Part shown: piece by piece, positions 15,393 to 24,272 of the stretch | How positions within the stretch are numbered: the first letter of the stretch is position 1 | Layout: every line of letters begins with the position of its first letter | Assembly (NCBI GenBank): GCA_905234275.1 | Contig: CAJOHD010000001.1 | Span: forward strand, 186,001-250,000 | Direction: 5' to 3' | Source of the DNA: an uncultured Bacteroidales bacterium | GTDB lineage: Bacteria > Bacteroidota > Bacteroidia > Bacteroidales > F082 | Length of the DNA stretch: 64,000 bases | Notes under the pieces: model-generated | Told to the model about the DNA's origin: nothing | The model's input: only the letters and a program-made list of their open reading frames with translations | Databases searched by the model: none | Made by a program: the position numbers and the translations under genes

Positions 15393-17621
15393 TTACGCCT
15401 CCAATAATGTTAATGAATAATTATTACCGTCAGAATGATTGAAAATCAAGATATTAGATGGCTTTTTCTCTGTAGCTTCCTGCGGATTTACAAACAGATG
15501 AGTTGGAATCTTACCAGCCTTCAAGCATTGTGCCGCCACGTAAACTCCTATGCCTGATGAGGTGAAGCTTTCGCCAAAGATATGCTTGTATTTCAGCAAC
15601 TTAGCATCGCCAAACAGCTCTTTTGTCTCCTTAAGATAAGCCTCGTCACCTTTATGATTTCCGCTTATTCCAGTAAGGATATAATCAGCTTTGAAATCGG
15701 CAGCTATCGCCTTCAATTTATCCATTGACGGCTTATGTAACATCTTGAAATTCACTAATTTGCAAAGACAGTTATCGCTCTTTGTGCCCAAAACAACCGA
15801 CACTGCAGCCTCGCCGCACATCTCGTCATACTGACCCATCATGCCACCTTTTTTCAAAATATTGTAAAATGTCGGTGTCAGTTCATCGTGACCGCCAACA
15901 AGGGCTGAGTTTATCTTACCCAAGCGCATCTGCAAAACCGCGTCCTGCAAGGCACTGTCGAACGAGATACCTTTGTGCGCGTATGTCACATTGTAGCCGT
16001 GGTTTTTCGTCTGAATCGCCACCAGCGAGCTGATGGTGTTGTGTGTCGACTGCATGAAATATGTCGGGCTGAGCATTTGTTCGCCGTCTTTCGAGAGTGC
16101 TTCGAGGAAAAACTCAGTGTTTTCAATGCATCCGTAGCCTGTTCCGGTGATGATGGCGTCAACTGTTTCCAATCCTGATGTTTTAATTGCTTCTTTCGAA
16201 GTCGCGATTGCTCGTTTAAGAATCTTACCCATCCTTCGAGCTTCGATAGGGGAGATGTAATCCTTGAAACTCGGGTCGATGGAGCGGTTGAAAGGTGTCT
16301 GATAGTCAACAGGTTGCGTCATCCAATCTTCGCAAAGCGGCTGCTGCACAGAAATCTGCTTAGCTGAAAGCACGTATAATGGCTCTTCGACAGGCTCAGG
16401 GGCCATCGGGCGGTCGTTTAGCTCGTCGAAACGAGGTTTTGAAATCAACATAGAGGAGTCGTTGCCACCGAATCCGAAAGCGTTGCACAAAATATGCTTC
16501 AGTTCTTTCTTAACTTGTTGATGCACAGGCACTATGCCGTCGTCCATCGGCTGCGACCAGTTCAAATTGACTGGCAAAAATCCGTTTTGCAATGCTAATA
16601 TGCAGAACACCGCTTCGATTGAGCCAGAGGCACTTGTTGTATGTCCGGTAAACGGTTTTGTTGACGACATCGGAGGCACATTCTCGCCGAAAAGCCGTTT
16701 CACTGCTTGGCTTTCGCTCAAGTCATTATTAGGCGTTCCAGTGCCGTGTGCGTTGATGTAGTCAATCTTATCTGGCTGAATATCAGCAAGTTTCAGTGCT
16801 TCTTGCATCGCTCTGTATGCTCCTTCGCCATCAGGTGACGATGCCGTCTGGTGGAAGGCGTCGCAGGCGTTGCCGTAGCCCGAAAGTATCGCTTGCGCTC
16901 TCACTCCACGTTTTTTTGCACTCTCTTCGGTCTCCAAAACGAGGTACGCCGCACCTTCGCCGAGGTTCAATCCAGCTCTTGTGGCATCGAACGGACGGCA
17001 AGGCTTGGTGTCCAAAATCATCAACGAGTTGAAGCCGTTGAGATGGAACTTGGTGATGCATTCACTGCCGCCAACGACCACGATATCTGCCTCGCCGCAA
17101 CGTATCATGTTGGCTCCCAGGATGATAGCGTTGGCTGCCGACGAACATGCTGTAGATAACGTGGTCACGAAAGCGAACTTTCCGAAGTGCTCGGCGGTCA
17201 TCTCAGAGCAGCTGCCACAGTCGTGCACGGCGATGTATTCCTTGTGCTTCTCGTTGTTGACGTAGTCAAGGTAAAACTGCTCGCTCATGTCCATGCCACC
17301 GACCGTCGTGCCCGAGATAAAACCGATGTTTGGAATCATCTCCGGCGTTATTTTCGCATCTTTCAATGCCTCGTCGAGAGCAATCATTCCCATCAAAGCG
17401 GTGCGTGTGGTGATTGCGTTATCTCTGATATTCATCAACTTACGCATCTCCTCGTCGCTCATCTTGACCTCGCCGACAGGAAACTCCTTGTGTTCGGTCT
17501 TGAGGTAGACAAGCTCGCCCACGCCACTGCGGTTATCTAGCAAGGCATCAAGTGTTTCCGCCTTGTTGTTTCCAATCGCCGAGACGACGCCGCAACCCGT
17601 TATCAGAATGGGATTCGTCAT
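15393..17621 (-). CDS. Ketosynthase fused to a chain-length-factor-like half
   Basis: 742 residues. Residues 1-400 are a complete beta-ketoacyl-ACP synthase with Cys159 (STACSS), His292 (NAHGTGTPNND) and His327 (KPFTGHT). Residues about 425-742 are a second, shorter thiolase-fold half in which the cysteine motif is replaced (THNTISSL) and both histidine motifs are missing, as in chain-length factors. In known aryl-polyene systems these are separate chains that form a heterodimer; here they are one polypeptide. The linker near 405-413 (APEPVEEP) is encoded by a REP-like sequence. It would extend the aryl starter with malonyl-ACP. One base from the ACP gene. Confidence 0.85.
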   Translation of the reverse strand: MTNPILITGCGVVSAIGNNKAETLDALLDNRSGVGELVYLKTEHKEFPVGEVKMSDEEMRKLMNIRDNAITTRTALMGMIALDEALKDAKITPEMIPNIGFISGTTVGGMDMSEQFYLDYVNNEKHKEYIAVHDCGSCSEMTAEHFGKFAFVTTLSTACSSAANAIILGANMIRCGEADIVVVGGSECITKFHLNGFNSLMILDTKPCRPFDATRAGLNLGEGAAYLVLETEESAKKRGVRAQAILSGYGNACDAFHQTASSPDGEGAYRAMQEALKLADIQPDKIDYINAHGTGTPNNDLSESQAVKRLFGENVPPMSSTKPFTGHTTSASGSIEAVFCILALQNGFLPVNLNWSQPMDDGIVPVHQQVKKELKHILCNAFGFGGNDSSMLISKPRFDELNDRPMAPEPVEEPLYVLSAKQISVQQPLCEDWMTQPVDYQTPFNRSIDPSFKDYISPIEARRMGKILKRAIATSKEAIKTSGLETVDAIITGTGYGCIENTEFFLEALSKDGEQMLSPTYFMQSTHNTISSLVAIQTKNHGYNVTYAHKGISFDSALQDAVLQMRLGKINSALVGGHDELTPTFYNILKKGGMMGQYDEMCGEAAVSVVLGTKSDNCLCKLVNFKMLHKPSMDKLKAIAADFKADYILTGISGNHKGDEAYLKETKELFGDAKLLKYKHIFGESFTSSGIGVYVAAQCLKAGKIPTHLFVNPQEATEKKPSNILIFNHSDGNNYSLTLLEA
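16381..16404. repeat. REP-like unit in the ketosynthase interdomain linker
   Basis: GGCTCTTCGACAGGCT followed by CAGGGGCC differs at only two of 24 positions from the reverse complement of the unit at 11415-11438. It is read on the minus strand as APEPVEEP and falls at the junction of the two ketosynthase halves. Confidence 0.6.
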
Positions 17622-17879
17622 TTATTTTGTTCTGTTTTTTGCGATAAAATCTGCCATCACAGCCACCGACTTGAATATTTCCTTGCCCTTCGCCGGATCC
17701 TGCAACTTGATACCGTAATTCTTTTCCATCATCACGATAAGTTCAAGAGCGTCAATGCTGTCGAGACCAAGGCCTTCACCAAACAATGATGCGTTCTCGT
17801 CGATGTCTTCAGGTTTCATGTCTTCGAGGTTCAAAGCCTCGATAATCTGCTGTTTCAGAGTGTAAATCAATTCGTCCAT
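17622..17879 (-). CDS. Acyl carrier protein 1
   Basis: 85 residues, acidic, four-helix ACP pattern with the phosphopantetheine serine at Ser41 in GLGLDSIDALEL. It immediately precedes the fused ketosynthase gene (adjacent, no gap). It would carry the growing aryl-polyene chain. It differs clearly from the second ACP at 20889, so the two probably serve different steps (starter loading and elongation, for instance). Confidence 0.92.
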   Translation of the reverse strand: MDELIYTLKQQIIEALNLEDMKPEDIDENASLFGEGLGLDSIDALELIVMMEKNYGIKLQDPAKGKEIFKSVAVMADFIAKNRTK

Positions 17880-17888
17880 AATAAAAAT

Positions 17889-18440
17889 TTATTTTTCCAT
17901 TAAAAAAATCTTAGCTTCAAAATGCTCCTCGTCGCTGCATTCAACCCAGCCGCCGATAATGCTTTTCGTGATTGGGTCTTGGAATGCGTTTTTGAGGTTC
18001 TTCATGATAATTTGCTCGTCGTAATCGTCAATCACCATGAAAGATGTCTCGCCGAAATACTTGTTGCGTATGGCGATTTCACCTGTCACGATGTTCGGCA
18101 AGGTGTAAACGAACGCCGCCGGGCTAGGGAAGAAGTGCTCTGGATCTTGTATCGTAGACTGATAATGTGTATCAGCCTGCAACGAGGCACTTCTGTTGAA
18201 GAAGATGACGGCACGGTCTTCACGAGGCTCGAAGTCTCTGTCTCCTTCAATATTTAAAAGGAGTTCCGAAGCTATGAATCCTAATTTGCTCAAGGTGTCC
18301 ATTTTGAAAAACTTCGGATAATCTCCTATATGATTGCGATATAATTCTGTCAATAAAGCAGAGCCTTTCTCGTTGTGCATCAATGGATTACCATCGACAA
18401 GCACATGCTCGGGAGTTATTATGACGCTATGTTTCATCAT
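17889..18440 (-). CDS. Ketosynthase-like N-terminal-domain protein without active site
   Basis: 183 residues from the chosen start. The start at 18440 gives an ATGA overlap with the upstream ketosynthase stop; a longer frame to 18479 would overlap that gene by 43 bases. The segment FFNRSASLQAD then SPAAFVYTLPNIVTGEIAI resembles the beta-ketoacyl synthase N-terminal-like family (PF13723), with asparagine replacing the cysteine region. It therefore cannot condense by itself. Proteins of this sort occur in aryl-polyene loci as probable structural or chain-length partners. The function is inferred from context. Confidence 0.65.
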   Translation of the reverse strand: MMKHSVIITPEHVLVDGNPLMHNEKGSALLTELYRNHIGDYPKFFKMDTLSKLGFIASELLLNIEGDRDFEPREDRAVIFFNRSASLQADTHYQSTIQDPEHFFPSPAAFVYTLPNIVTGEIAIRNKYFGETSFMVIDDYDEQIIMKNLKNAFQDPITKSIIGGWVECSDEEHFEAKIFLMEK

Positions 18441-19555
18441 TTGAGGCCTCCTTTCGCCATGAGCAATGCCGCGTTGCATCCTCCGAATCCCGATAAAAGC
18501 TTGATGAAAGCACGTTTTTCGGTAGCTCTGTTTTGATTTGATACATCCAAAGGATGAGTCACGCCCAATGTCTCGAAGCCTCTGGTTCCCAAGATGTTAT
18601 GGTCGTTAACGGCCTGCATCGAGATGATGGTCTCAAGAACGCCTGCAGCACCCATAGTGTGACCGTAATATCCTTTCAATGAGTTGACGGGAACGCCAGC
18701 TAAACCTGCTCTTTCGATGGCTATCGACTCCATTTCGTCGTTGTATGGCGTCGCCGTTCCGTGTGCGTTGATGAATGCCAGTTTCTCAGGATTAAGGTCG
18801 CCTAAAGCGATTCTCAAAGCTCTGAAACTGCCTTCACCCACTCTCGACGGTCCCGAGATGTGGTTGGCGTCGTTTCTAATTGCTCCACGACATGCAACCC
18901 ACTCATTATCATTGACTTTGTCTTTTTTAGTATAAATAATCGTTGCAGCAGCATCGCCAAGATTCAATCCGCAACGATGAGCATCGAAAGGCTTGCATTC
19001 GTCAGGCGATAATGCCTTAAACGACTGGAAACCAGACACAATGAACGCCGACTGCACATCGACACCGCAAACGATGACGTAATTGTATTCGCCGCTTTCG
19101 AGATATCGCATTGCCTCGATTTGTGCGCAAACACCTGAGATACAAGCATTTGAAACCACGATAGGCTCGTTAGGATTGCCAAAATGTTTGGTAACCTCTC
19201 TCGCCATCATTCCGAGACGAACTCTATCTTGCGGGTAACCGTTCTCGTTTTTGTCAAGCAAAAACACATTGCCTTTTGTTGTCGAAAGTATGAACAGCAC
19301 TTTTGACGACTTAGTATCGATATTTGTATTTTCTAAAGCCTTTGATATTGAGGCAATTACGATTTGTTCGTCGATGGTATATCTTTCGTCTTTGTAAGCG
19401 TTTCTGTCAAGCAATGATGCCACGAAAGGCTCTGGCAGACCCCAAAGTCCGTCGTATTTCTTCAACGCCGACATGCCCGACTTCACTGCCGCGTAGTTTT
19501 CCGCAGAGGTGCTGCCGAGTGGCGAGATGATGTTATGTGCTACACAGACTATCAT
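18437..19555 (-). CDS. Beta-ketoacyl-ACP synthase 2 of the pigment locus
   Basis: 372 residues, slightly short for FabF (about 410). The triad is intact: Cys138 (SNACISG), His265 (NAHGTATPYND) and His299 (KGYYGHTMGAAG). The N-terminus is trimmed compared with FabF (MIVCVAHNIISPLG). It is one of three full ketosynthases in the locus and sits with the partner-like gene at 17889 and the dehydratase at 19558, two bases upstream. Likely a condensing enzyme acting on a particular chain length, or the partner of the catalytically dead protein downstream. Confidence 0.85.
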   Translation of the reverse strand: MIVCVAHNIISPLGSTSAENYAAVKSGMSALKKYDGLWGLPEPFVASLLDRNAYKDERYTIDEQIVIASISKALENTNIDTKSSKVLFILSTTKGNVFLLDKNENGYPQDRVRLGMMAREVTKHFGNPNEPIVVSNACISGVCAQIEAMRYLESGEYNYVIVCGVDVQSAFIVSGFQSFKALSPDECKPFDAHRCGLNLGDAAATIIYTKKDKVNDNEWVACRGAIRNDANHISGPSRVGEGSFRALRIALGDLNPEKLAFINAHGTATPYNDEMESIAIERAGLAGVPVNSLKGYYGHTMGAAGVLETIISMQAVNDHNILGTRGFETLGVTHPLDVSNQNRATEKRAFIKLLSGFGGCNAALLMAKGGLK

Positions 19556-19557
19556 TG

Positions 19558-20004
19558 CTAATCCTTTGATTCTTTATCAGTTAACGCTATCTTCATGCTG
19601 GCTCGGACTATCGCTTCGCCATTGATTTTTACCACAGCTTCAACTAAGGTCATCTGGAAGACTTCGCTAATCAGTTCTATCGTTGTCTCAAGTTTTTCGC
19701 CAACTTTCGGAGTTCTTACAATGTCGAGGTTGCTAATCGCTCCGATGACCCCGATTTTTACTGTGCCACCGGCATTCAGGTTGAGATAACCGATTCTCGC
19801 AGCGCACGTCTGAGCGATGTTTTCTATCAGTCCCGATGATGTAAGTCGTTCATCCTCAACGAAAATGTTATCCTCACGAATGGTCAACTCAGTCACGGCA
19901 AACACTTCGTCGCACGACACCAACCTGTCGATCATCACGAAAGGCGGGCGCTGCGGCAACAGCTCGTTTAGCGTTATGTCCTCGATTTTTCTCATTGTTT
20001 CCAA
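19558..20004 (-). CDS. Hotdog-fold dehydratase (ApeP/FabZ-like)
   Basis: 148 residues. The N-terminal LLPQRPPFVMIDRL motif is typical of the FabZ-like dehydratases of aryl-polyene clusters, followed by a GLIENIAQTCAARIGY helix near 57-72 and a C-terminal strand set. The histidine found in ordinary FabZ (LPHRxPF) is glutamine here, so it may act with the other hotdog protein at 14074 as a heteromeric dehydratase. Overlaps the acyltransferase gene by 13 bases. Confidence 0.78.
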   Translation of the reverse strand: METMRKIEDITLNELLPQRPPFVMIDRLVSCDEVFAVTELTIREDNIFVEDERLTSSGLIENIAQTCAARIGYLNLNAGGTVKIGVIGAISNLDIVRTPKVGEKLETTIELISEVFQMTLVEAVVKINGEAIVRASMKIALTDKESKD

Positions 20005-20885
20005 AAATCAAAATAGTTGAACCATTGTGTCGGGTATTTTTTTACGATTTCCTCGAGATTAGTGGCGAAATTTTGCGCCAACTGATTCATCTGCTCACGT
20101 ATCTTTGCCTCTCTATCGCATTGAATCTCACGTACATAGGCGTGATAAGTGCTGTAACTTTCTTTCATCACGAAGACTGCCAGCATCGCCACGTTTTTCT
20201 GTGCAGCCAAGGCGAACGCTCCCAATGGGAATCTTGCTTTCTCACCAAAGAACTGGCATTCAGCTGCTTTCTGCGAGCCGAAGATTCTGTCAGCTGGCAT
20301 GCTCACAATCTCGCCGTTATCGATGGCTGTGTTGAGCTCGAACAGATGCGACATGTCTTCTTTCACCAAAATCATGCTCATGTTGTTCTGCGAAAGCATT
20401 TTCTGACGGTTTTCCATCACTGTGGCGGTCTCGCCGGCATACACTAAAGCATTGAATCTCTTTGATTTAGGCTTTAATGAATAACCAGCAATCTCGTAGT
20501 TTCCAACATGACTGCTCAAGTTGACAAAACCTTCCGGATGTTTCTCCAATTCATCCATAAGTTCTTGACCTTCAGTGATGAAGCGGTATTTTTTGCCTGC
20601 ATACACGCCGAAACGGTCTAAAATGATCTGGCCGAAACGGAAATGGTTGGCGTAGACCTTCCAAAACGATTTCCAGCGTCCAAAATGAAACCTCTCGCGG
20701 AAGAAACGATACATCGCCCTGTAGCCTTTCCTGTTGAAAATCATGTAGAAAGGCACTACCAACGCCATTATGCCGTAAGGCAGCCACAATGGCACCACAC
20801 GGAACATGGTGATGAGCGAACGCTGCATCCACGGCATTCCGCCAGTCTTGCCCGACCATTCGTTATGTTGCAGAGCGTCAGCCAT
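19992..20885 (-). CDS. LpxL/HtrB-like lipid acyltransferase
   Basis: 297 residues. An N-terminal membrane anchor (VVPLWLPYGIMALVVPFYMIF near 30-50) is followed by the LPLAT core: NLSSHVGNYEIAG near 121-133 (HX4E catalytic pair) and the segment SMPADRIFG near 193-201. LpxL-type enzymes transfer acyl chains from ACP to lipid A-like acceptors at the cytoplasmic face of the inner membrane. In this locus it probably joins the polyene acyl chain to its glycolipid anchor. Three bases separate it from the upstream ACP gene. Confidence 0.82.
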   Translation of the reverse strand: MADALQHNEWSGKTGGMPWMQRSLITMFRVVPLWLPYGIMALVVPFYMIFNRKGYRAMYRFFRERFHFGRWKSFWKVYANHFRFGQIILDRFGVYAGKKYRFITEGQELMDELEKHPEGFVNLSSHVGNYEIAGYSLKPKSKRFNALVYAGETATVMENRQKMLSQNNMSMILVKEDMSHLFELNTAIDNGEIVSMPADRIFGSQKAAECQFFGEKARFPLGAFALAAQKNVAMLAVFVMKESYSTYHAYVREIQCDREAKIREQMNQLAQNFATNLEEIVKKYPTQWFNYFDFWKQ

Positions 20886-20888
20886 CTG

Positions 20889-21131
20889 TTAGACGGTCTT
20901 TTCCTCGATATAATCGCAGAACTGACTGAATGTCTTGACGTTAGCCATCTCTTCGGTCTTGATCTTGAAACCGAATTTGCGCTCGACGATGACCACGATG
21001 TCAACGAAATCGAGGCTGTCGACGCCGATGTCTTCCTTCAGACGTGCCTCCGGTTTGATTTTTGCCTCATCAAGTTCAAGGTCTTCAACCATAAACTCTT
21101 TAACTTTTGCTTCAATTTCCTGTCTATTCAT
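20889..21131 (-). CDS. Acyl carrier protein 2
   Basis: 80 residues with the phosphopantetheine site at Ser39 (IGVDSLDFVDI). It is closer to a general fatty-acid ACP than the ACP at 17622. It is followed three bases later by the LpxL-like acyltransferase, which suggests that it delivers the finished chain for transfer. The 72 bases upstream hold a short repeat tract. Confidence 0.92.
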   Translation of the reverse strand: MNRQEIEAKVKEFMVEDLELDEAKIKPEARLKEDIGVDSLDFVDIVVIVERKFGFKIKTEEMANVKTFSQFCDYIEEKTV

Positions 21132-21203
21132 ATCTTATAAACTTTTAACTTTCAACTTTTAACTTTCAACTTAAAAACTACTCTAAACTCTCAACTCTAA
21201 ACT
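21132..21203. repeat. Low-complexity intergenic repeat
   Basis: A run of AACTTTTAACTTTC-type units (two clear copies) followed by CTCTAAACTCTCAACTCTAAAC. It separates ACP 2 from the methyltransferase gene inside the operon, with no promoter form seen. Slippage-prone simple repeat. Confidence 0.6.
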
Positions 21204-22301
21204 TTACACTTTCTTGCAAATCATAATGCTGTGTCCATGTCCCAATCCGTCATGAATCATCTCAACTTCCAATCCTGCCTTCTTCACGAGGCGTTCCATA
21301 TCGTCGGAATGGTACATCTTGCTGTTTCCATTAGCTAAAGCTGTGAAATACAACGATGTCATCGTCAATGCGAAGGCGGCGGCAGGGTAGTTTTGGCGAT
21401 CCCAGAATGTCTCCATGATGCACAAACGGCTGTCTTTATCCATGATTTTCGCAGCTCTTGAAACTATGCTCAAAATCTCGTCTTCGCCAAAGCAGTCAAG
21501 GAACTGACTCATCCAGATGATGTCGTAATGTTTGTTTGTCGGGAACTGCTGAACGTTATCCAACAGATTGATTCCGTAGCCGTCGATGCGCTCGAAGCCT
21601 TTCTTGCCTTTGGTGAATTCCTTCATCATCTCAAGTTGTTGTGGCAGATCCATGATGGTGACGTTGACATTTTCGTCGAAATCGACGCAACGAAGTGCCC
21701 AACGACCGGTGTTTCCGCCGACATCGAGCAAGGTCTTCGGCTTGCTGCTGAACACAATCTGCAATGCCTGGTCAAACGAGTGGTCTGAATAGAAATGGTC
21801 GAAGCCAAACCAGCTTTTCTGCACGTCGGCAGGCAGCTGCGAGAGACCTTCGTAGATCGTCGGCCAGTCTCCGAAATGCTCTAAACCTGCAGGTTTTCCT
21901 TCTTTCAGAGCCTCTTCAAGCTTGAACCATCCCTCGTAGTTGACGTCGTGATTGAAGTCGATATTTACGCGGATGGCAGGGTCGGTGAGGAGAAAGAAAC
22001 CGGTCTTCGACATGGTGAAACGGTCGGTGTCTTTGTCCAAAATTACCAAACCGATGCAGAGCGAGCCTTCCATCAAGACTTTTACTGCGTAGTCGGAAAG
22101 TCCAGTCTTTGCTGCTATCTCAGCCATCGTCATGCCTTTCTCGCTGTCACGGAGCATGTCGAGGATGCCGAATTTAATCATCAGTCGTCCGACTTGGAAT
22201 ATTATAGGTCCGAAAGCGATGAAATATGCCATCTCCTGGGCTTCACCAGCGCGTTTATGCTCTTTCGTATATGCCTTCTCGAGGCCTGGAAACAGTTTCA
22301 T
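21204..22301 (-). CDS. SAM-dependent O-methyltransferase
   Basis: 365 residues. An N-terminal helical, winged-helix dimerisation part (to about 110; MTMAEIAAKTGLSDYAVKVL) is followed by a class I methyltransferase fold: motif I LLDVGGNTGRWAL near 192-204, VTIMDLP as the next acidic strand, and IIWMSQFLDCFGEDE near 258-272. This is the plant-type/AcnsF-like O-methyltransferase layout (PF00891). It would methylate a phenolic hydroxyl on the aryl head group, a common decoration of flexirubin-type pigments. Three bases from the ketosynthase upstream of it. Confidence 0.82.
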   Translation of the reverse strand: MKLFPGLEKAYTKEHKRAGEAQEMAYFIAFGPIIFQVGRLMIKFGILDMLRDSEKGMTMAEIAAKTGLSDYAVKVLMEGSLCIGLVILDKDTDRFTMSKTGFFLLTDPAIRVNIDFNHDVNYEGWFKLEEALKEGKPAGLEHFGDWPTIYEGLSQLPADVQKSWFGFDHFYSDHSFDQALQIVFSSKPKTLLDVGGNTGRWALRCVDFDENVNVTIMDLPQQLEMMKEFTKGKKGFERIDGYGINLLDNVQQFPTNKHYDIIWMSQFLDCFGEDEILSIVSRAAKIMDKDSRLCIMETFWDRQNYPAAAFALTMTSLYFTALANGNSKMYHSDDMERLVKKAGLEVEMIHDGLGHGHSIMICKKV

Positions 22302-22303
22302 TT

Positions 22304-23530
22304 TTAATGTATTTTCTTGATTATCAATGCACTATTCGTTCCACCAAAACCGAATGAGTTGGAAAGGATAGTCTCTAATTCTTTGTTTGTCGTCTTGTTG
22401 ATGATGTTCAAACCTTCCGAATATTCATCTGGATGCTCGAAGTTGATGTTCGGGGCGATGAATTTGCCTTTCATCATGAGGATGGAATAGACGATTTCGC
22501 TTGCGCCCGCCATCCAGCATTCGTGGCCAGTCATTGATTTTGTTGATGAAATCGGGGTTTGAGTAGGACCGAAGAGTCGTTTCAGTGCCATTGCCTCAAA
22601 CATGTCGCCTTGCGGTGTCGAAGTGGCGTGAGCGTTGACGTAGTCGATGTCTTTTGCCTCGACTCCAGCTTCTTTCATGGCACGTGTCATAGCACGGAAG
22701 CAGCCGTCTTCGCTTGGTTGCGAGATGTGGCTCTCGCCGTTTGAGGAGAATCCGTAGCCGCATACTTCAGCTAAAATCGTAGCACCACGAGCGACTGCGT
22801 GGTCGTAGTCTTCAAGCACCAATGCTGCTGCACCGCCACTTGGCACGAGTCCGTCGCGGTCGCGGTCGAATGGGCGAGAGGCTTTTGTCGGCTCGTCGAC
22901 TCTTGTCGAGAACGCGCTGATGCCGTCGAAGCTGCCCATCGAGAGGTAGTTGGTTTCCTGAGCGCCACCGCAAAGCACCATGTCCTGTAAGCCGTTGCGG
23001 ATCAACAAAGCGCCTAGACCTATTGAGTGTGAGCCACTTGCACAGGCAGCGCTGATGGTCATGTTGATGCCTTTAAGATGGAATATCGTCGAGAGGTTCA
23101 TCGTCACGGTGGAGTTCATCGACTGGAATATGGCTGACGAGCCAATCAAAGTGGTGTCTTTCTTCTCCAAGGCGATTTCATGCGACTCGATGACAGCTTT
23201 TGCCGATGAGTCGTTGCCGAAAAGCACGCCTATTTCGTTGTTCAACAGGTATTCCTCAGTGATTTTTGCCTGCTCGAAAGCCTCCAACGTCGCCATGTAA
23301 GCATATTCGCCTTCCTCGGCGAGGTACATGCGGAGTTTGCGGTCGAGTTTGCCTTTCAGCTGTGGCTTCTCCACTATGCCTGTCAGAGGCGAACGATAGC
23401 CGTATTCGATGCGCTGTGGGTCGATGCCGATGCCCGACTTGCCTTCGCGCAGCGCCATGCTGACTTCTTCCTTATTTTTTCCCAGACATGACCAGATGCC
23501 CATGCCGGTGATGACTACTCTTCTTGCCAT
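22304..23530 (-). CDS. Beta-ketoacyl-ACP synthase 1 of the pigment locus (FabF-like)
   Basis: 408 residues, full FabF length, beginning RRVVITGMGIWSCLG. The triad is intact: Cys163 (SAACASGSHSIG), His301 (NAHATSTPQGD) and His336 (KSMTGHE), with a GFGGTNSALI C-terminal motif. It lies between the FabG-like reductase (13 bases upstream) and the methyltransferase (3 bases downstream). Likely the main chain-extending or starter-specific condensing enzyme. Confidence 0.9.
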   Translation of the reverse strand: MARRVVITGMGIWSCLGKNKEEVSMALREGKSGIGIDPQRIEYGYRSPLTGIVEKPQLKGKLDRKLRMYLAEEGEYAYMATLEAFEQAKITEEYLLNNEIGVLFGNDSSAKAVIESHEIALEKKDTTLIGSSAIFQSMNSTVTMNLSTIFHLKGINMTISAACASGSHSIGLGALLIRNGLQDMVLCGGAQETNYLSMGSFDGISAFSTRVDEPTKASRPFDRDRDGLVPSGGAAALVLEDYDHAVARGATILAEVCGYGFSSNGESHISQPSEDGCFRAMTRAMKEAGVEAKDIDYVNAHATSTPQGDMFEAMALKRLFGPTQTPISSTKSMTGHECWMAGASEIVYSILMMKGKFIAPNINFEHPDEYSEGLNIINKTTNKELETILSNSFGFGGTNSALIIKKIH

Positions 23531-23543
23531 AAATGCTTGAAAA

Positions 23544-24272
23544 TTAAGTGTATAATCCTCCGTTGATTGAAATAGCTTGTCCAGTTATGTAGGATGCCTC
23601 ATCAGAAGCTAAGAACGACACCAGACTCGCGACTTCCTCAGGTTTTCCGAAGCGTCCCATCGGGATGAGTTTCTTGAGCTCGTCTTCGTTGAGTTCTTTT
23701 GTCATATCCGTTGCGATGAAGCCCGGTGCGATGGCGTTGACGGTGACTTTTCGTGCTGCCACTTCCTGTGCCAATGCTTTCGTTGCTCCTATGAGCGCTG
23801 CCTTAGCCGCGGAGTAGTTGGCTTGTCCCGGAAGCCCTTTGATTCCTGACAACGACGCTATGTTGATGACGCGACCGTTACGATGCATCATCATGTCTTT
23901 AAGCAGACGTCGGGTTATGTAGAAGAATCCGTTCAGGGTGGTGTCAATAACCTTGTGCCATTCCTCATCCTGCATGAAAACCATGAGGTTATCCTTGCGG
24001 ATTCCGGCGTTGTTCACCAAAACGGAGATGTAATCATCTGGATGCGCGGCTTGCCATGCCTCCAGAGCTGTTTCAATCGCCTTAGGATCGGACACATCAA
24101 AAGGCATGAGTTCGCCAAAGCCGCCTTGTTCCTGCACCTGCTTGAGGGTGTCTTCCGCAGCCTCTTTATTCGACTGGTAGTTGATAATCACCGCAAAGCC
24201 GTCTTTGGCGAGCCGCAAGGCTACCGCCTTGCCCAAGCCGCGCGAGGCACCGGTGATGAGAGCGTATTTCAT
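23544..24272 (-). CDS. FabG-type 3-oxoacyl-ACP reductase
   Basis: 242 residues, classical short-chain dehydrogenase: TGASRGLG at 7-14 (NADP binding), NNAG at 87-90, and the catalytic Ser140, Tyr153, Lys157 (ANYSAAK). The C-terminal segment ITGQAISINGG is as in FabG. It reduces the beta-keto group after each condensation, giving the dehydratases their substrate. It overlaps the ammonia-lyase stop by one base. Confidence 0.9.
   Translation of the reverse strand: MKYALITGASRGLGKAVALRLAKDGFAVIINYQSNKEAAEDTLKQVQEQGGFGELMPFDVSDPKAIETALEAWQAAHPDDYISVLVNNAGIRKDNLMVFMQDEEWHKVIDTTLNGFFYITRRLLKDMMMHRNGRVINIASLSGIKGLPGQANYSAAKAALIGATKALAQEVAARKVTVNAIAPGFIATDMTKELNEDELKKLIPMGRFGKPEEVASLVSFLASDEASYITGQAISINGGLYT

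Noticed and set aside
18441..18479. Longer N-terminus for the ketosynthase-like protein at 17889
   Set aside because: It would overlap the preceding gene by 43 bases; the ATGA overlap at 18440-18437 is the usual operon arrangement.
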